The notes below the pieces were generated by a model that was not told where the DNA came from, ran no database searches, and saw only the letters and a program-made list of their open reading frames with translations. Both the position numbers and the translations under genes were made by a program. A DNA stretch of 64,000 bases from Microbacterium gubbeenense DSM 15944 (GTDB taxonomy: Bacteria > Actinomycetota > Actinomycetes > Actinomycetales > Microbacteriaceae), in the NCBI RefSeq assembly GCF_000422745.1, contig NZ_AUGQ01000005.1:62001-126000 (forward strand), in the 5' to 3' direction. Positions 25,747 through 34,310 of the stretch are shown piece by piece; the first letter of the stretch is position 1, and each line of letters opens with the position of its first letter.

Positions 25747-26787
25747 GTGAGCTGGTGGGACGACGACGAGACCGACGAGGACGACGACCTCTACGACGAG
25801 TCCACCGTGCGCGTGCGCCCCAATCCCAAGGCGAATCGGCCGCGCACGAAGATCCGGCCGAAGCACGATGACGCCGTCATCGGGCGCGTGCTCGGGGTCG
25901 ATCGCGGGCGCTATCGCGTGCTGATCGACGAGGACGAGCCGACGGAGCATCCCGTCACCGCGTCCCGGGCGCGCGAGCTGCGCCGCACGCCGATCGTCAC
26001 GGGCGATCGCGCGAGGATCGTCGGCGACACATCCGGCGACGAGGGCACCCTCGGCCGCATCGTCGGGATCGAGGATCGTTCGTCGCTGCTGCGGCGCTCG
26101 GCGGACGACACGGACAACGTCGAGCGCGTGATCGTCGCGAACGCCGATCAGATGCTCGTGGTTGTCGCGGCCGCGGATCCCCCGCCGCGCCCCCGACTCG
26201 TCGACCGATACCTCGTCGCGGCGCTCGATGCGGGGATCCGCCCGCTGATGGTCGTCACGAAGACCGACCTCGCGGATCCGACGGAGTTCCTGCGCAACTT
26301 CGAGGGGATCGACGGCCTGCGCGTGTTCCTATCAGCGGAGGGTGCGATGCCGGTCGACGAGATCGGAACGGCGATCGCCGGGCACTCGACCGTGTTCGTC
26401 GGGCACTCGGGCGTGGGCAAGTCGACGCTCGTGAACGCGCTCGTGCCCGAGGCGAAGCGTGCGACGGGGCATGTGAACCTCGTCACGGGGCGCGGGCGCC
26501 ACACGTCATCGTCGACGGTGTCTCTGCGGTACCGCGGACCCGCGGGATCCGGTTGGGTGATTGACACCCCGGGCGTGCGATCGTTCGGGCTCGGGCACGT
26601 GGATCCGGAGAACATCCTGCGCGCGTTCGGCGACCTCGCCGAGATCGCGGAGGAGTGCCCGCGCGGGTGCACGCACCTGCCCGATGCCCCGGACTGCGCG
26701 ATCAACGAGTCGAGCGAAGCTTCCCCCGCCCGCGTCGCGTCGCTGCAGGGGCTGTTGGAGACTTTCGCGGGGCGCGCGGAGCACTGA
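25747..26787 (+). CDS. rsgA: ribosome small-subunit-dependent GTPase A
   Basis: 346 residues from GTG 25747. An OB-fold domain is followed by a circularly permuted GTPase: NADQMLVVVAAADPPP, then the G1 loop GHSGVGKSTLVNAL and DTPGVRSFGLGH, and a C-terminal zinc site CPRGCTHLPDAPDCAI. RsgA helps mature the 30S subunit. The N-terminal 20 residues are an acidic Asp/Glu-rich extension. It follows aroA by 10 nt and is likely in the same transcript. Confidence 0.94.
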   Translation: MSWWDDDETDEDDDLYDESTVRVRPNPKANRPRTKIRPKHDDAVIGRVLGVDRGRYRVLIDEDEPTEHPVTASRARELRRTPIVTGDRARIVGDTSGDEGTLGRIVGIEDRSSLLRRSADDTDNVERVIVANADQMLVVVAAADPPPRPRLVDRYLVAALDAGIRPLMVVTKTDLADPTEFLRNFEGIDGLRVFLSAEGAMPVDEIGTAIAGHSTVFVGHSGVGKSTLVNALVPEAKRATGHVNLVTGRGRHTSSSTVSLRYRGPAGSGWVIDTPGVRSFGLGHVDPENILRAFGDLAEIAEECPRGCTHLPDAPDCAINESSEASPARVASLQGLLETFAGRAEH

Positions 26788-26834
26788 CGATTCGAATGTA
26801 AGTGCTTGTTTTCTTGATTGTTCACTCTATTTTT

Positions 26835-26856
26835 TCGTAGTTATCTACGATAGAAT
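26835..26856 (+). promoter_or_regulatory. AT-rich promoter and palindrome of the DUF222/HNH gene
   Basis: The 75-bp gap before the HNH gene is strikingly AT-rich. TCGTAG-TTAT-CTACGA (26835-26850) is a perfect inverted repeat that abuts a consensus -10 box TAGAAT (26851-26856). Six nt later comes the GTG start, so the transcript would be leaderless or nearly so. The palindrome overlaps the core promoter and could be an operator. Confidence 0.6.
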
Positions 26857-26862
26857 GAGGGC

Positions 26863-28338
26863 GTGACCGAGGACGAGTTCGAAGACGAGCTGCGGGGGCT
26901 CACGCCCGAGCAGGCCGTCGAGGCTCGCGCCGTGCTCGATGAGCTCGCCGATGCGCGGCGGGCGGCGGCGATGATCGAGGGCCACGTCGTGGACCTCCTC
27001 GCCCGCCTCGGCCGGCTCTCCGATGCGCAGGCGGCCGCGTCGCTTTCGGGGTCGCGTGCGCGTGAGGACGCGCGGCGCTCGTTCGCCGCGCAGGCCGGCA
27101 TCGCGTTGCACACCGGCCCGGCCGAGGCCCGGGCGCGGCTCGCGATGGCCGAACAGATCCACGATGACTGCCCCGTCACCCTCGCCGCCCTCCAAGAGGG
27201 CAGGCTTTCCCTGCGGCACGCGGAACAGGTCGTCAAAGCCGGCCTTCCCTTGGATGCGGGCGGACGGGCCTCGCTCGACCACGGGGCCCTCGCCCTGGGT
27301 GAGCAGCGCACGGCCCGCCAGCTCGGGAAGGTGCTGGACAAGCAGGCCGCTGACGTGGATTCCCGGTCGTTCCGGGAACGGCACGCCGATGCCCGAGCCC
27401 ACCGGCACGTCACGATCCGCGACGTGGGTGCCGGCATGAGTGAGCTGCTGGTGTGCGGTCCGACGATAGAGGTGCGATCGGTGTTCGACCGGGTCGATCA
27501 GATGGCCCGCGAGATCAAGAAAGACCGCGCCCGTGCCCGCCGCGCCTACGAACGCGCACACGGCGAACTCCCCGAAGAGGGCTGGATGGCGCCGGTATCC
27601 GGTGGCCGGGACGGCACGGATCCGGAAGTCGTCGCGGCCAGCGACCAGCGCACGCTCCCGCAGGTGCGCACCGATCTGCTCCTCGACGTGCTGCTGACGT
27701 CGGAACCGGGAGGGCATGAGCTGTTCGCCTCCGGCACTGGTGCGGGCCTCGGGCAGATTCGGGCGGGCGTGCAGGTCACGATCCCGGTGACGCACCTGAT
27801 CGACCCCGAGACCGACCCTGAGGGCGGGATCGGTGCGGCGTGGCTGGATGATGGCACCCTGATCGACGCCGACACGGCGAGGATCCTCGCCGGGAACACG
27901 GCAGGGTGGGAACGGATCTTCATCCGCCCAGAATCGGGCACGATCGAGGCGGTCGATCACTACCGGCCCACCACCCCGCAACGGCGGGCGGTGATGGCGC
28001 GAGATATGACCTGCCGGATCCCCGGATGCGAGATCCCGGGGCGATCCTGCGACATCGATCACGGGCACGACTATGCCCGCGGCGGGCCCACCCGCCTGGA
28101 CAACCTCGAAGCGCTGTGTCCGGCGCATCACCAGATGAAACACCAAGCCGGATGGACGGTGACCCAGACCGCCGACGGGGTGGTCGTGTTCACGACGCCT
28201 GCCGGGCATGTTGTCACCGATGAGCCGATCAGTCGGGTGTTCTTCCACGAAACCCCACACGCGGCCCGGGCCGAACGTCAACAGATCGCCCGCGACCACG
28301 AGGCCAAAGACCGGCGCGTCTATGCCCGGGACCGGTAA
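26863..28338 (+). CDS. DUF222 (13E12-type) HNH endonuclease
   Basis: 491 residues from GTG 26863. An N-terminal DUF222 domain, largely helical (about 1-340), precedes a compact HNH nuclease domain (about 385-430): CRIPGCEIPGRSCDIDH, then YARGGPT and LCPAHHQMKH supply the Cys and His ligands. Members are multi-copy in actinobacterial genomes (REP13E12 in mycobacteria) and behave like selfish or domesticated elements; no cellular role is established. The frame stays open for 55 further sense codons after the TAA, with coding-like third positions, so this copy appears truncated by a nonsense mutation. Confidence 0.88.
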   Translation: MTEDEFEDELRGLTPEQAVEARAVLDELADARRAAAMIEGHVVDLLARLGRLSDAQAAASLSGSRAREDARRSFAAQAGIALHTGPAEARARLAMAEQIHDDCPVTLAALQEGRLSLRHAEQVVKAGLPLDAGGRASLDHGALALGEQRTARQLGKVLDKQAADVDSRSFRERHADARAHRHVTIRDVGAGMSELLVCGPTIEVRSVFDRVDQMAREIKKDRARARRAYERAHGELPEEGWMAPVSGGRDGTDPEVVAASDQRTLPQVRTDLLLDVLLTSEPGGHELFASGTGAGLGQIRAGVQVTIPVTHLIDPETDPEGGIGAAWLDDGTLIDADTARILAGNTAGWERIFIRPESGTIEAVDHYRPTTPQRRAVMARDMTCRIPGCEIPGRSCDIDHGHDYARGGPTRLDNLEALCPAHHQMKHQAGWTVTQTADGVVVFTTPAGHVVTDEPISRVFFHETPHAARAERQQIARDHEAKDRRVYARDR

Positions 28339-28506
28339 GAGATCCACGACGCCGGGTTGTGGGGGCCGGTCTCGAGGTCACTGCCGCATGTGTGCGGTAG
28401 GCGCTGCGAGGATCAGGACGCCGGGGTCGACCCGGATGAGTTCCTCGAGATGCTCACCGATGGGCGCATCGCCGACCCGCAGGCCGACATCTGGATGCTG
28501 TGCTGA
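28339..28506 (+). pseudogene. in-frame C-terminal remnant of the HNH gene beyond TAA
   Basis: Directly after the TAA at 28336-28338 the same frame continues for 55 sense codons to TGA at 28504-28506. The translation is protein-like, containing HDAGLWGPVSRSLPH, a VCGRRC pair and a tail ending DIWMLC, and nearly all codons end in G or C. No start codon with a ribosome site opens it separately. The simplest reading is a single base change of GAA, CAA or AAA to TAA. Confidence 0.65.
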
Positions 28507-28540
28507 GCGTCAGCTCTGACTGCCCCGCACCCGCGGCCGA

Positions 28541-28546
28541 TAGGCT
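28541..28546 (+). promoter_or_regulatory. -10 element for bcp, leaderless type
   Basis: TAGGCT sits 7 nt before the ATG at 28554, and no Shine-Dalgarno sequence is seen. Confidence 0.4.
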
Positions 28547-28553
28547 CGATGAG

Positions 28554-29027
28554 ATGACCACCACGCGCCTCGAATCCGGATCCGCTGCCCCCGACTTCAC
28601 GCTGCTCGACCAGGACGGTCGGAGCGTCTCCCTCGCCGACTTCCGCGGCAAGAAGGTCGTGCTGTACTTCTACCCGGCCGCGATGACGCCGGGGTGCACG
28701 ACCCAGGCCTGCGACTTCCGCGACTCGATCGCGTCGCTCAAGGGCGCGGGCTACGAGGTCGTCGGCATCTCGCGCGACGAGCCGGCCAAGCTCAAGAAGT
28801 TCGCCGAGCGCGATGGCCTCGCATTCCCGCTCCTGAGCGACCCGGATACAGCCGTTCACCTCGCCTACGGCGTCTGGGGCGACAAGATGAACTACGGCAA
28901 GGTGATCCAGGGCGTCATCCGCTCGACGTTCGTGATCGACGAGGCAGGAGCGATTACCCTCGCGAAGTACAACGTGAAGGCAACCGGCCACGTCGCCCGC
29001 CTTCGCCGCGAGCTCGGGATCGACTGA
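28554..29027 (+). CDS. bcp: thioredoxin-dependent peroxiredoxin, Bcp/PrxQ type
   Basis: 157 residues, thioredoxin fold. YFYPAAMTPGCTTQACDFRD holds the peroxidatic Cys and, five residues later, the resolving Cys of atypical two-Cys PrxQ enzymes. Reduces hydrogen peroxide and organic peroxides at the expense of thioredoxin. The ATG at 28554 fits the family start (SGSAAPDFTLLDQDG follows). A single gene after the HNH remnant. Confidence 0.93.
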   Translation: MTTTRLESGSAAPDFTLLDQDGRSVSLADFRGKKVVLYFYPAAMTPGCTTQACDFRDSIASLKGAGYEVVGISRDEPAKLKKFAERDGLAFPLLSDPDTAVHLAYGVWGDKMNYGKVIQGVIRSTFVIDEAGAITLAKYNVKATGHVARLRRELGID

Positions 29028-29033
29028 CCAGCC

Positions 29034-29063
29034 TTGCACACCGGGTGAACACCTGTTTACCCT
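29034..29063 (+). promoter_or_regulatory. promoter of TetR-family gene
   Basis: TTGCAC (29034-29039) and TACCCT (29058-29063) are separated by 18 bp; the ATG at 29071 is 7 nt after the -10 box, so the mRNA is probably leaderless. Confidence 0.55.
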
Positions 29064-29070
29064 AGAGCGC

Positions 29071-29685
29071 ATGAGCACCCCGGACAACGACCCGATCGTC
29101 CACGCCGCCGTCATGCGCTTCGCCGTCGAGGGCTTCGACGCGCCGCTGCGCGGGATCGGCGCGGACGCGGGCGTATCGGCCGCGCTCATCATGAAGAGGT
29201 TCGGATCCAAGCAGGGGCTGCGCGAGGCGACGGATCGTTACGTTCTCGAGTGGATCCGCGCGGCGCGGACCCAGCACGCCGGCGAGGCCGCGGGCGGGCA
29301 CCTGCTCGCCGCGCTCGCTCAGCACGACGAGTACGCGCCGCTGATCATCTACGTCGTGCACTCGATCCTCGAGGGCAGCGATCTCGGCCACGATGTCGTC
29401 GACCAGATCGTGGCCGACACCGAGGATCACACCTCCGCGAGCGTCGAGCAGGGCGCCATGCGACCGAGTCGCGATGAGCGCGCGCGAGCCCGCTACATGG
29501 CGCTGAGCGGGCTCGGCTCGTTCCTGCTCACGATCCTGCTGCGCCCCGACGGCGACGACGCCGACCTCGCGTCCGTGAGCCGTCGGTTCGCCGAGGAGCA
29601 GACCCTGCCGGTTCTCGAGCTGTACACCGAGGGCGCGCTCACCTCGAGCGCGCAGCTCGACGAGCACCTGCACCAGCACTCTTGA
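29071..29685 (+). CDS. TetR-family transcriptional regulator
   Basis: 204 residues. The N-terminal helix-turn-helix runs IVHAAVMRFAVEGFDAPLRGIGADAGVSAALIMKRFGSKQGLREA, standard for TetR repressors. The C-terminal ligand domain (60-200) is not similar to any subgroup I can name. It lies between bcp and a CDF metal exporter on the same strand, 91 bp before the latter, so it could regulate that exporter (inference). Confidence 0.88.
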   Translation: MSTPDNDPIVHAAVMRFAVEGFDAPLRGIGADAGVSAALIMKRFGSKQGLREATDRYVLEWIRAARTQHAGEAAGGHLLAALAQHDEYAPLIIYVVHSILEGSDLGHDVVDQIVADTEDHTSASVEQGAMRPSRDERARARYMALSGLGSFLLTILLRPDGDDADLASVSRRFAEEQTLPVLELYTEGALTSSAQLDEHLHQHS

Positions 29686-29776
29686 GAGCGATTCCGACTC
29701 TCGATCCCATCAAGAGCGAAACGGATCCCCGCCCGCCGCCTCGCGGCTACGCTCGCCATGAGAGAGAGGGGATGAG

Positions 29777-30676
29777 ATGAGCGCAACGGACACGCGAAAG
29801 CGGCTGTGGATCGCGTTCGGCATCACGTTCGTCGTGCTGATCGCGCAGGCCGTCGGCGCTTTCCTCACCGGCAGCCTCGCGCTGCTGACCGACACCGCGC
29901 ACATGCTCACCGACGTCTCGGGCCTCGCGATGGCCCTCGTCGCGGCGACGCTCATCCTGCGCCCCACGAGTTCGAAGCGCACCTGGGGGTTCCGCCGCGC
30001 CGAGGTCATCGCGGCGTTCGCACAGGCCGCACTGCTGCTGGTCGTCGGAATCTACAGCGCGATCGAGGGCGTTCGGCGGCTGTTCGATCCGCCCGACGTC
30101 CCCGGAACCGAGCTGCTCGTGTTCGGCGTCATCGGACTCGCCGCGAACGTCGTGGCGATCTCCGTGCTCGCGTCCGGCCGCGGCTCGAGCCTCAACATGC
30201 GCGCCGCGTTCCTCGAGGTCATCAACGACGCGCTCGGCTCGGTCGGCGTCATCGTCGCCGGGATCGTCATCGCTACGACGGGCTTCGTCCGCGCCGACCC
30301 GATCGCGGGGCTCGTGATCGCCGCTTTGATCCTCCCCCGCGCGGTGACGCTCATCCGCGAGAGCGTCGGCGTGCTGATGGAGTTCACCCCGGCGGGCCTC
30401 GACCTCGACGACGTTCGCCGGCACGTGCTCGAGCTCGAGCACGTCATCGACGTGCACGACCTGCACGCCTCGACCGTCGGAACCGGCCTGCCCACGCTGA
30501 CCGGCCACATCGTCGTGCGCGACGAGTGCTTCGCCGACGGGCACGCCCTCGACGTGCTCGGCGAGGTGAAGGACTGCGTCGCGGAGCACTTCGACATCGC
30601 GATCGAGCACGCGACCTTCCAGATCGAGACCGAGCGGATCCGCGCGATGGAATCGGACGACATCACCCACCCGTAG
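29777..30676 (+). CDS. cation diffusion facilitator (CzcD-like metal exporter)
   Basis: 299 residues with six transmembrane helices and a cytoplasmic C-domain (from about 205). Helix 2 has the metal motif HMLTD in ALLTDTAHMLTDVSGLA. In helix 5 the usual HxxxD of zinc transporters is ExxxD (AFLEVINDALGSVG), a replacement also seen in other CDF branches. Likely exports Zn(II) or a similar divalent ion by proton antiport. A strong ribosome site GAGAGGGG precedes the ATG. A TetR gene lies upstream. Confidence 0.9.
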   Translation: MSATDTRKRLWIAFGITFVVLIAQAVGAFLTGSLALLTDTAHMLTDVSGLAMALVAATLILRPTSSKRTWGFRRAEVIAAFAQAALLLVVGIYSAIEGVRRLFDPPDVPGTELLVFGVIGLAANVVAISVLASGRGSSLNMRAAFLEVINDALGSVGVIVAGIVIATTGFVRADPIAGLVIAALILPRAVTLIRESVGVLMEFTPAGLDLDDVRRHVLELEHVIDVHDLHASTVGTGLPTLTGHIVVRDECFADGHALDVLGEVKDCVAEHFDIAIEHATFQIETERIRAMESDDITHP

Positions 30677-30682
30677 CGAGAA

Positions 30683-31564
30683 TCAGGACCTCGTGCGCAC
30701 GCTCTGGGTGAGTCTCGTGCGCACGTCGAACAGCTCGTTCCCGCCGATCCTCCGCGCGCCCGGCACGCCGGATCGCAGAACGGTGCGCAGCGCGCTCCGT
30801 CGCACCGCGAGGGCGGGCATGCCGCGCACGGCGCCGAGCGAGGTCGCCGCCTCCCCCAGGTCGTCGTCGGGCAGGATCAGGATCGCGCCGCCGAAGCGCA
30901 CGCCTGCGGCCCGCGCGACCAAGCGGATCCGGCGAGTGAGATCGGCGATCGGCGTGCGCCCGTCGTCGCCGATCGGTTCGCCCCTTCGGAAGCGCACGGG
31001 GCCGCCGAGATCCTCCGACGTCAGCCCGTACAGCCCCGACGGCGTGAGGACCACGTGGTCGAGCGCGTCGTCGTCGCCGACCGCGACCGAGTGCCAGACG
31101 GTGAAGCCGATGCCGAGATCCTCGATCGCGGCGGCCGTCGCCTCCTCCGCGATCGCGTCGGCGAGGATCACCCTCAGCTCCCACGGCGCCGAGCGCACGA
31201 ATGCGGCCGAGTACACGTCGGCGTCGCCCGATCGCTCCCGTGCGGCGGCCGCGTAAGCGGCTCGTCTCCAGGCTCCGGCCGTACCGCGGACCGTCGCGCG
31301 CAGTCGGGTGCCGCGCGAACCGTTCTGCGCGGGGCGCCACGACGATTCCGCGGCGGATCCGTTGTCGAACGCCGCGCGCGAATCCGGCTCGCCGAGAATC
31401 TCCCACGCGCGCTGGACCTGGATGAACTCCGCGGCGTCTCCGCCCGTGTCGGGATGCGTCGCGCGCAGCCGCGCGCGGAACGCCCGCCGCAGCTCATCGT
31501 CGGATGCCGCGGGGCCGGTGCCGAGCACCTCGTACGGGGAGGCGGAGAGCGGGCTGTCGAACAT
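30683..31564 (-). CDS. J-domain protein with NERD-like C-terminal region
   Basis: 293 residues. The N-terminal 65 residues form a DnaJ domain with the HPD motif at 37-39, so it may recruit DnaK. A basic linker follows. From about residue 155 the pattern VWHSVAVGDDDALDHVVLTP and SGLYGLTSEDLGG resembles the start of a NERD (nuclease-related) domain, but the ExK catalytic pair appears missing. No cysteine-rich or client-binding DnaJ region exists. ATG 31564 overlaps the modC stop (ATGA) and has GGAGGT five nt upstream, so it is the last gene of the molybdenum operon. Role unknown. Confidence 0.75.
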   Translation of the reverse strand: MFDSPLSASPYEVLGTGPAASDDELRRAFRARLRATHPDTGGDAAEFIQVQRAWEILGEPDSRAAFDNGSAAESSWRPAQNGSRGTRLRATVRGTAGAWRRAAYAAAARERSGDADVYSAAFVRSAPWELRVILADAIAEEATAAAIEDLGIGFTVWHSVAVGDDDALDHVVLTPSGLYGLTSEDLGGPVRFRRGEPIGDDGRTPIADLTRRIRLVARAAGVRFGGAILILPDDDLGEAATSLGAVRGMPALAVRRSALRTVLRSGVPGARRIGGNELFDVRTRLTQSVRTRS

Positions 31565-32280
31565 CATGCACCTCCCGCGGATGCTGCGACGGCGCGCGCG
31601 AAGGAGGTCGCGGGCGCGCCGAGAACCTCGTCGAGGGTGCCGTCGTGGGTGATGAGGCCGTGCTCGATGATCACCAGCCGATCTGCCAGGGCCACGGCGT
31701 CTGCTGCGCTGTGCGACACGACGATCGCCGTCGTCTCGCTCAGCTGCTCGCGCACGACCGCGCGCGCGTCGGCGGCGGCCTCGACGTCGAGCGAGGTGAA
31801 CGGCTCGTCGAGCAGCATGAGGTCGGGCCTCGCGGCGAGCGCCCGGGCGAGCGCCACGCGCTGCCGCTGGCCTCCCGAGAGCTCGTGGGCGCGCCGCGCG
31901 CCGAGGCCGGGGAGGCCGATCCGCTCCATCCAGGCCTCGCCGGCCGCCCGCGCGTCGGACCGGGGAAGCCCTGCGGACCGCGCCGCGAACGCGATGTTCG
32001 CCGACGCCGACATGTGCGGGAAGAGGTTGCTCTCCTGGCCGAGCAGACCCACGGCGCGGAGCGGCGGGGGCGTGTGGGTGCGGTCGTCGGCGAGTGTTGC
32101 CCCGCCCAGGACGATGCGGCCCCGCGCGATCCGCACGAGGCCCGCGATCGCGTGCAGCAGCGTCGTCTTGCCCGCCCCGCTCGGCCCCATGATCGCCAGG
32201 GTCTCCCCCGCCGCAACGCTCAGTTCGACGTCGAGCCCGGCGTACTCCACCGCAACCCGGGCCTCGAGCACCGCCGTCAT
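31564..32280 (-). CDS. modC: molybdate ABC transporter ATP-binding protein
   Basis: 238 residues. Walker A GPSGAGKTTLLHAIAGL, Q-loop GLLGQESNLFPHM, signature HELSGGQRQRVALARAL and Walker B LMLLDEPFTSLD. It lacks the C-terminal MOP/TOBE molybdate-sensing domain of classical ModC (about 350 residues), as is common for the short actinobacterial type. Assignment to molybdate rests on the adjacent modA, modB and moaE. ATG overlaps the modB stop. Confidence 0.88.
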   Translation of the reverse strand: MTAVLEARVAVEYAGLDVELSVAAGETLAIMGPSGAGKTTLLHAIAGLVRIARGRIVLGGATLADDRTHTPPPLRAVGLLGQESNLFPHMSASANIAFAARSAGLPRSDARAAGEAWMERIGLPGLGARRAHELSGGQRQRVALARALAARPDLMLLDEPFTSLDVEAAADARAVVREQLSETTAIVVSHSAADAVALADRLVIIEHGLITHDGTLDEVLGAPATSFARAVAASAGGA

Positions 32281-33089
32281 CGCACGGCCCCCGGACGCCA
32301 GGCCCGCACGGCGAGCAGAACCAGCGCGGCCGTCGCGAGCAGCAGCAGCGAGAGCGCGACGGCGGTCTCGCGGCCGGATCCCGCGCCGTTGAACGCCGTG
32401 TAGATGGCCAGCGGCATCGTCTGCGTCGTGCCCGGCGCGTTGCCCGCGAACAGGGCGGTCGCCCCGAATTCCCCGATCGCCCGCGCGAAGCAGAGGATCA
32501 CTCCCGTGACGATGCCCGGACCGGCGAGCGGCAGCGTGATGCGCCAGAGCACCCGCCACCGGCGCGCACCGAGCGTGGCGGCCGTGCGCTCGTACGCGCT
32601 TCCGGTCGCGCGGATCGCGCCCTCAGCCGACAGCACGAGGAAGGGCAGCGCGACGAACGCCTGCGCGATGACCACGGCGGGGAACGAGAACGGCAGCACC
32701 ACGCCCCAGAGCTGTTCGATCGCGGCGCCGACCGGGCTCGTGCGCCCGAAGAGGAACAGCAGCGCCACGCCGCCGACCATCGGCGGCAGCACGAGGGGCA
32801 CCGCGACCACCGCCCGCAGCAGCGCGGAGACGCGCGGGCCCGAGCGTGCGATGAGGAGCGCGAGCGGCAGCCCGAGCACGACGCAGACGGCGGTGGCGAG
32901 CAGGCCGCTCGTGAGCGAGAGGCGCAGGGCGTCGAGGGCCGCGGGCGAGGTGATGTCTGTCCACAGCGTCGCCCACGAGGCGCGCGCGATGAGCGCGAGA
33001 AGCGGCAGCACGAGCAGCAGCACGCCGAGGATCGCGGGCAGGAACAGGGCGAGCGGCGGCGTCGCCCCCTGATCCGCTCGGCGTGTCAC
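32277..33089 (-). CDS. modB: molybdate ABC transporter permease
   Basis: 270 residues from GTG 33089, which overlaps the modA stop (GTGA). About six helices; the start FLPAILGVLLLVLPLLALI and the coupling segment TAATLGARRWRVLWRITLPLAGPGI followed by FARAIGEFGATALFAGN are ModB hallmarks. Moves molybdate (or tungstate) through the membrane with ModC. Confidence 0.92.
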   Translation of the reverse strand: MTRRADQGATPPLALFLPAILGVLLLVLPLLALIARASWATLWTDITSPAALDALRLSLTSGLLATAVCVVLGLPLALLIARSGPRVSALLRAVVAVPLVLPPMVGGVALLFLFGRTSPVGAAIEQLWGVVLPFSFPAVVIAQAFVALPFLVLSAEGAIRATGSAYERTAATLGARRWRVLWRITLPLAGPGIVTGVILCFARAIGEFGATALFAGNAPGTTQTMPLAIYTAFNGAGSGRETAVALSLLLLATAALVLLAVRAWRPGAVR

Positions 33090-33829
33090 GGTGCGCCGAA
33101 GCCGTGATCCGCCAGCACCTGCTGGCCCTCGGCGCCTGTCACGTAGTCGACGAACGCCGACGCGGCATCGGGGCTGTCGGATCCGCTGAGCGCGGCGACC
33201 GGGTACCGGTTGACGACCTCGTCGGCGTGCTCGGGAACGATCGCCTCGACGGTGTCGTCGCCCGCCGCGTCGGTCGCGTAGACGAGGCCGGCGTCGGCAT
33301 CGCCCGTCGAGACCTTCGTGAGCACCGCCGTGACGTTCTGCTCGAGGCTCGCGGGCTCGAGCTCGACGCCCGCCAGATCGAGCAGCCGCACGCTCGCCGA
33401 CCCGCACGGCACCTCCGCGGCGCACGTCACGACGGTCGCACCGGGGAGGTCGGCGAGGGTCTCGATTCCGGCGGGATTCCCCTGCGGCACCGCGATGACG
33501 AGCGTGTTCTCGGCGAAGATCTCCGGCGTCTCGGTGAACTCATCGACCGCGGTCATGTTGGCTTCGTCGGCCGACGCGAACACGTCGGGCGCGGCGCCCT
33601 CCGCGATCTGCGTCGCGAGGGTGGAGGATCCGTCGTAGACGATGGGTTCGACGTCGATGTCCGCGTGCCCGCCCTCGAACCCCTCGGCGATGTCATCGAA
33701 CGACGCCGCCAGCGATGCCGCCGCGAACACCGTGATCGACGTCCGGGCGTCCTCTGCGGAGCACGCGGCGAGCGCGGATCCGGCGAGCGCCAGCCCGCCG
33801 ATCACCGCTACGGCGCGGCGGTGCGGCAT
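33086..33829 (-). CDS. modA: molybdate-binding lipoprotein
   Basis: 247 residues. A lipoprotein signal ends in ALAAC. The mature part begins TSITVFAAASLAASFDDIAEGFE, the classic ModA motif in which the AAASL serine binds oxyanion, and continues with VYDGSSTLATQIAEGAAPDVFASADEANM. ATG 33829 overlaps the moaE stop; a longer frame upstream overlaps moaE and is rejected. Confidence 0.94.
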   Translation of the reverse strand: MPHRRAVAVIGGLALAGSALAACSAEDARTSITVFAAASLAASFDDIAEGFEGGHADIDVEPIVYDGSSTLATQIAEGAAPDVFASADEANMTAVDEFTETPEIFAENTLVIAVPQGNPAGIETLADLPGATVVTCAAEVPCGSASVRLLDLAGVELEPASLEQNVTAVLTKVSTGDADAGLVYATDAAGDDTVEAIVPEHADEVVNRYPVAALSGSDSPDAASAFVDYVTGAEGQQVLADHGFGAP

Positions 33830-34257
33830 CACGCGATGCCCTTCCAGGCCGCGCTGCCGTCGGATTCGATCTGCCGCTTCCACACGGGCAGGTCGGTCTT
33901 GATCTGCTCGATGACCGCGCGGCACACCTCGAAGGCCTCGGCGCGGTGGGCGGATCCGACCGCGATCGCGACGGCGGCGTCGCCGATGTCGAGGCGGCCG
34001 ACGCGGTGGCTGACGGCGACGATCGCCTGTGTTCCGGCCGACGCCCGTTCCGCGATCCCCCGGAGCGCGGATTCCGCGTCGGGGTGGGCCGAGTACTCGA
34101 GCGCGACGACGCCCGACGCGGCGTCGGGGTCGTGGTCGCGCACCTGGCCGAGGAAGGTCGTGACGGCGCCGATCGCCGGATCCGAAACGGCCTGGACGTG
34201 AGCGGCGAGGTCGAGCGGTTCGTCGCTGATCCTCGCGATGCGGATGTCGCTCGTCAT
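33829..34257 (-). CDS. moaE: molybdopterin synthase catalytic subunit
   Basis: 142 residues. With MoaD it inserts sulfur into cyclic pyranopterin monophosphate. GAVTTFLGQVRDHD, ALEYSAHPDAES, SHRVGRLDIGDAAVAIAVGSAHRAEAFE and the active-site KTDLPVWKRQ are characteristic. It is first in the operon moaE-modA-modB-modC-J-domain, every junction being a 4-nt overlap. MoaD is not in the window. GGAAAG lies upstream of the ATG. Confidence 0.94.
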   Translation of the reverse strand: MTSDIRIARISDEPLDLAAHVQAVSDPAIGAVTTFLGQVRDHDPDAASGVVALEYSAHPDAESALRGIAERASAGTQAIVAVSHRVGRLDIGDAAVAIAVGSAHRAEAFEVCRAVIEQIKTDLPVWKRQIESDGSAAWKGIA

Positions 34258-34310
34258 GGTCCGTCTTTCCGGGGAGTGATCGGATTCCCGCCCCCAGATT
34301 ATCGGTCTCG

